From positions 1 to 25,139 of the forward strand of contig CAYZDJ010000031.1 of the NCBI GenBank assembly GCA_964477265.1: 25,139 nt of DNA. The letters run 5' to 3'. How positions within the stretch are numbered: position 1 is the first letter of the stretch; every line of letters starts with the position of its first letter. The notes below the pieces were generated by a model. The model saw only the letters and a program-made list of their open reading frames with translations, made no database searches and was not told the DNA's origin. Both the position numbers and the translations under genes were made by a program. Source of the stretch: CAIVPM01 sp964477265 (GTDB lineage Bacteria > Bacteroidota > Bacteroidia > Chitinophagales > Chitinophagaceae). Below, in pieces: positions 22,900-25,139 of this stretch.

Positions 22900-23277
22900 T
22901 TATAAATTATTTACTATTCTATGAATACCATCTTTTATAAGTGGAACATTAAAGTTGATTAACAATCCTAACTTCAACCCACTTAATTTTAAATACGTGA
23001 TGAGTTGTTTGTAATGAACTTCTGCTAATTGCTCAACCGATTTCAACTCTAAAATCACTTTATTCTCTATCACAATATCTGCTCTAAAACCTGCTTCTAA
23101 TTTTATATTTTTATGAACTAATGGAATTGGCTTTTGCCTTTCAAACACAATTCCTTTTTCATTTAATTCATAACACAACAACTCTTCATACACACTTTCA
23201 AAAAGTCCTGCTCCATATTGTTTGTGCAAATTCAAACAAACTTCTACTACAACTTTTGAAATTTCATTCTCTGTCAT
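22900..23277 (-). CDS. GxxExxY protein (PD-(D/E)XK nuclease-like), inserted in the sdh operon
   Basis: A 125-residue protein with the naming motif in AGLFESVYEELL (G24, E27, Y30). A nuclease-like core follows: D67 in GFRADIVI and E77-x-K79 in VILELKS match the D...ExK pattern of PD-(D/E)XK folds, then a helix with HYKQLITYLKLSG and the strand LGLLINFNV. The family is scattered through Bacteroidota and other phyla; its activity is not established to my knowledge. It lies between sdhA (103 bases upstream) and sdhB (55 bases downstream) in the same direction, with R1 repeats in both gaps. No own promoter is apparent, so it is probably cotranscribed with sdh. It is full length and undamaged, with all motif residues present. 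Confidence 0.88.
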   Translation of the reverse strand: MTENEISKVVVEVCLNLHKQYGAGLFESVYEELLCYELNEKGIVFERQKPIPLVHKNIKLEAGFRADIVIENKVILELKSVEQLAEVHYKQLITYLKLSGLKLGLLINFNVPLIKDGIHRIVNNL

Positions 23278-23287
23278 AATATTTATT

Positions 23288-23374
23288 TTTCACGCAAAGT
23301 CGCAATGAAACGCAATGTTCGCAAAGGATTTTCTTATGCGTTCTTGGCGAAAACTTATGCGTCTTTGCGTGAAA
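23288..23374. repeat. R1 palindromic element, copy d (complete)
   Basis: An 87-base unit with terminal arms TTTCACGCAAAGTCGCA (from 23288) and TGCGTCTTTGCGTGAAA (to 23374) that pair at 16 of 17 positions. It occupies nearly the whole gap between the sdhA stop and the GxxExxY start and would form a hairpin in the sdh mRNA. Its left 38 bases are the near-duplicate of copy c. Confidence 0.85.
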
Positions 23375-23380
23375 TCTTCG

Positions 23381-25139
23381 TTATTTATAATTCCTTGCAC
23401 TTGGTTTAATCACTTCATAATTCAACTCTTCTTTATGTAGTTCCCATTCGTGTTCTCCTTTATTTTCCCAAACAGACACATACATAAATTTATCATCGTG
23501 TCTTAATGCTTCACCTTCTTCTGTTTGATGTTCTTCTCTAAAATGTCCACCACAACTTTCTTCTCTTACTAAAGCATCTTTACACATTAACTCTCCAAGC
23601 TCAATAAAATCAGCTACTCTGCCTGCTTTATCTAATTCAGAATTAAATTCATTTATTTCACCAGGTATTCTTACATCACTCCAAAACTCTTTTTTCAATT
23701 GTTGAATTTCTGTAATCGCTTGTTTCAAACCTTCTGCATTACGAGCCATTCCACATTTGTCCCACATAATTTTTCCAAGACGTTTGTGCAAACTTTCAAC
23801 AGATTGTTTTCCTTTAATATTCATCAAAGTATTAATTCTGTCAGCAGTTCTTTTTTCTGCTTCTTCAAATGCAGGATGTGAAGTTTCTAATGCTTTTGCA
23901 TAAATTTCATCGGCCAAATAATTACCTAATGTATAAGGAATAACAAAGTAACCATCAGCCAAACCTTGCATCAAAGCACTTGCACCAAGTCTGTTAGCAC
24001 CGTGGTCGCTAAAGTTAGCTTCACCCAATGCGTACAAGCCCTTTACACTGGTCATTAATTCATAATCCACCCAAAGTCCACCCATTGTATAATGCACAGC
24101 AGGATAAATTCTCATTGGTGTTTCGTAAGGATTTTCGCCAGTAATTTTTTCATACATATCAAATAAATTACCATACTTTTCTTTCACTACTTCTTTACCC
24201 AAACGAGTTATTTCATCGGCACTTACATTGCCTAAATTTCTTTTACTTACTTCTCCTTTTCCATAACGTTGAATAGCAGCAGCAAAATCTAAATAAACAG
24301 CTTGCTTACTTGTTCCAACGCCAAAACCTGCATCACAACGCTCTTTTGCAGCACGACTTGCCACGTCTCTTGGAACTAAATTTCCAAAAGCAGGATAACG
24401 TCTTTCCAAATAATAATCTCTTTCTTCTTCAGGAATATCGGTTGCTTTACGATTATCGTTTTGTTGTTTTGGCACCCAAATTCTACCATCATTCCTTAAC
24501 GATTCAGACATTAATGTAAGTTTAGATTGATGATCGCCACTTACAGGAATACAAGTTGGGTGAATTTGTGTAAAGCAAGGATTACCAAAGAAAGCACCAG
24601 CTTTATGAGCTTTCCAAGCAGCAGTTACATTGCTTCCCATTGCGTTGGTAGAAAGATAAAATACATTGCCATAACCACCAGTACATAATAAAACTGCGTG
24701 ACCAAAATGACGTTCTAATTTTCCACTCACTAAATCACGTGCAATAATGCCACGAGCTTTGCCATCAACCTTAACAACTTCAAGCATTTCGTGACGAGAA
24801 TATTGAGTAACATTACCCAAAGCAACTTGTCTTTCTAAAGCTTGATAAGCACCTATTAATAATTGCTGACCAGTTTGACCAGCAGCGTAAAATGTACGTT
24901 GTACTTGCGTTCCACCAAAAGAACGGTTTGAAAGTAAGCCACCATATTCACGTGCAAAAGGCACACCTTGAGCCACGCATTGGTCAATAATATTTGCACT
25001 TACTTCTGCAAGGCGATGAACGTTTGCTTCTCTTGCACGATAATCGCCTCCTTTAATAGTATCGTAAAATAAACGAAAAGTTGAGTCGCCATCGTTTTGA
25101 TAATTTTTTGCAGCATTAATACCACCTTGTGCAGCAATA
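23381..25139 (-). CDS. sdhA: succinate dehydrogenase / fumarate reductase flavoprotein subunit (3' part)
   Basis: The catalytic flavoprotein that interconverts succinate and fumarate. The frame stays open to the right edge, so the start and the N-terminal FAD Rossmann motif are outside; about 586 residues are visible. The first visible residues IAAQGGINAAKNY are the FAD-proximal segment. FTQIHPTCIP holds the substrate-site H-P-T; YTMGGLWVDYE and GLYALGEANFSDHGANRLGASAL are the classic FAD/substrate segments. The C-terminus has ESCGGHFREEH, the conserved end of the capping/helical region. Sequence class and sdhA-sdhB order fit the Bacteroidota complex, where a cytochrome b gene normally precedes sdhA; it would lie right of this window. 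The downstream GxxExxY cassette separates it from sdhB. Confidence 0.95.
   Translation of the reverse strand, partial: IAAQGGINAAKNYQNDGDSTFRLFYDTIKGGDYRAREANVHRLAEVSANIIDQCVAQGVPFAREYGGLLSNRSFGGTQVQRTFYAAGQTGQQLLIGAYQALERQVALGNVTQYSRHEMLEVVKVDGKARGIIARDLVSGKLERHFGHAVLLCTGGYGNVFYLSTNAMGSNVTAAWKAHKAGAFFGNPCFTQIHPTCIPVSGDHQSKLTLMSESLRNDGRIWVPKQQNDNRKATDIPEEERDYYLERRYPAFGNLVPRDVASRAAKERCDAGFGVGTSKQAVYLDFAAAIQRYGKGEVSKRNLGNVSADEITRLGKEVVKEKYGNLFDMYEKITGENPYETPMRIYPAVHYTMGGLWVDYELMTSVKGLYALGEANFSDHGANRLGASALMQGLADGYFVIPYTLGNYLADEIYAKALETSHPAFEEAEKRTADRINTLMNIKGKQSVESLHKRLGKIMWDKCGMARNAEGLKQAITEIQQLKKEFWSDVRIPGEINEFNSELDKAGRVADFIELGELMCKDALVREESCGGHFREEHQTEEGEALRHDDKFMYVSVWENKGEHEWELHKEELNYEVIKPSARNYK

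Noticed and set aside
22858..23374. CRISPR array suggested by near-identical repeats
   Set aside because: There are only two direct repeats, 429 bases apart, with a protein gene between them; no regular spacers and no cas genes.

Overview
The window looks like a chromosomal stretch of a Bacteroidota bacterium, probably near Chitinophagaceae or other Chitinophagia/Sphingobacteriia; the family-level placement is inference. The DNA is AT-rich and start codons lack Shine-Dalgarno sequences. Several upstream regions carry the Bacteroidota promoter pattern (TTTG, about 19-20 bases, TAnnTTTG). The gene set includes families typical of the phylum: DUF4836 lipoprotein, DUF5606 protein, an Mrp without the CxxC, and a carboxypeptidase-regulatory-like envelope protein. 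There is no rRNA, tRNA, CRISPR array, phage or intact transposase gene.

Layout, left to right. 1-4245 (+): reductive pyrimidine catabolism, with the end of preT, a small S23-type four-helix-bundle gene, preA, a 302-base intergenic region packed with repeats, and an M20 N-carbamoyl amino acid amidohydrolase. 4349-7293 (+): a polyphosphate pair, ppk1 and a Ppx/GppA phosphatase, overlapping by 4 bases. 7280-13842 (-): a Rossmann/DUF2520 protein, a lone ABC ATPase, a DUF4836 lipoprotein, a YycJ-like metallo-hydrolase, a secreted GH3 glycosidase and a DUF5606 protein. 13901-15366 (-): a two-gene membrane pair (DUF5819-like anchored protein plus HTTM/SdpB-like protein). 15612-16865 (+): an HI0933/BaiN-type flavoprotein. 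16881-19024 (-): a KDG-kinase-like PfkB sugar kinase and Mrp. 19195-19839 (+): a small secreted carboxypeptidase-regulatory-like protein. 19985-21928 (-): dxs. 22080-25139 (-): sdhB, a GxxExxY protein and the C-terminal part of sdhA.

Most of the window is housekeeping metabolism. The unusual layer is the repeats. A family of about 85-91-base palindromic elements (called R1 here, with arms like TTTCACGCAAAG) occurs at least five times, whole or half. A second element (R2) occurs twice with two constant blocks, an equal-length variable spacer and a terminal hairpin that covaries between the copies. Two conserved operons are each interrupted by one small cassette gene: S23-like between preT and preA, bounded by AT-rich repeats that run into the preT stop codon, and GxxExxY between sdhA and sdhB, bounded by 38-base direct repeats identical at 36 positions. 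The hypothesis most worth testing is that these small genes and repeats are non-autonomous or domesticated mobile cassettes tolerated inside metabolic operons. The repeats and their positions are read directly from the sequence; mobility is inferred.
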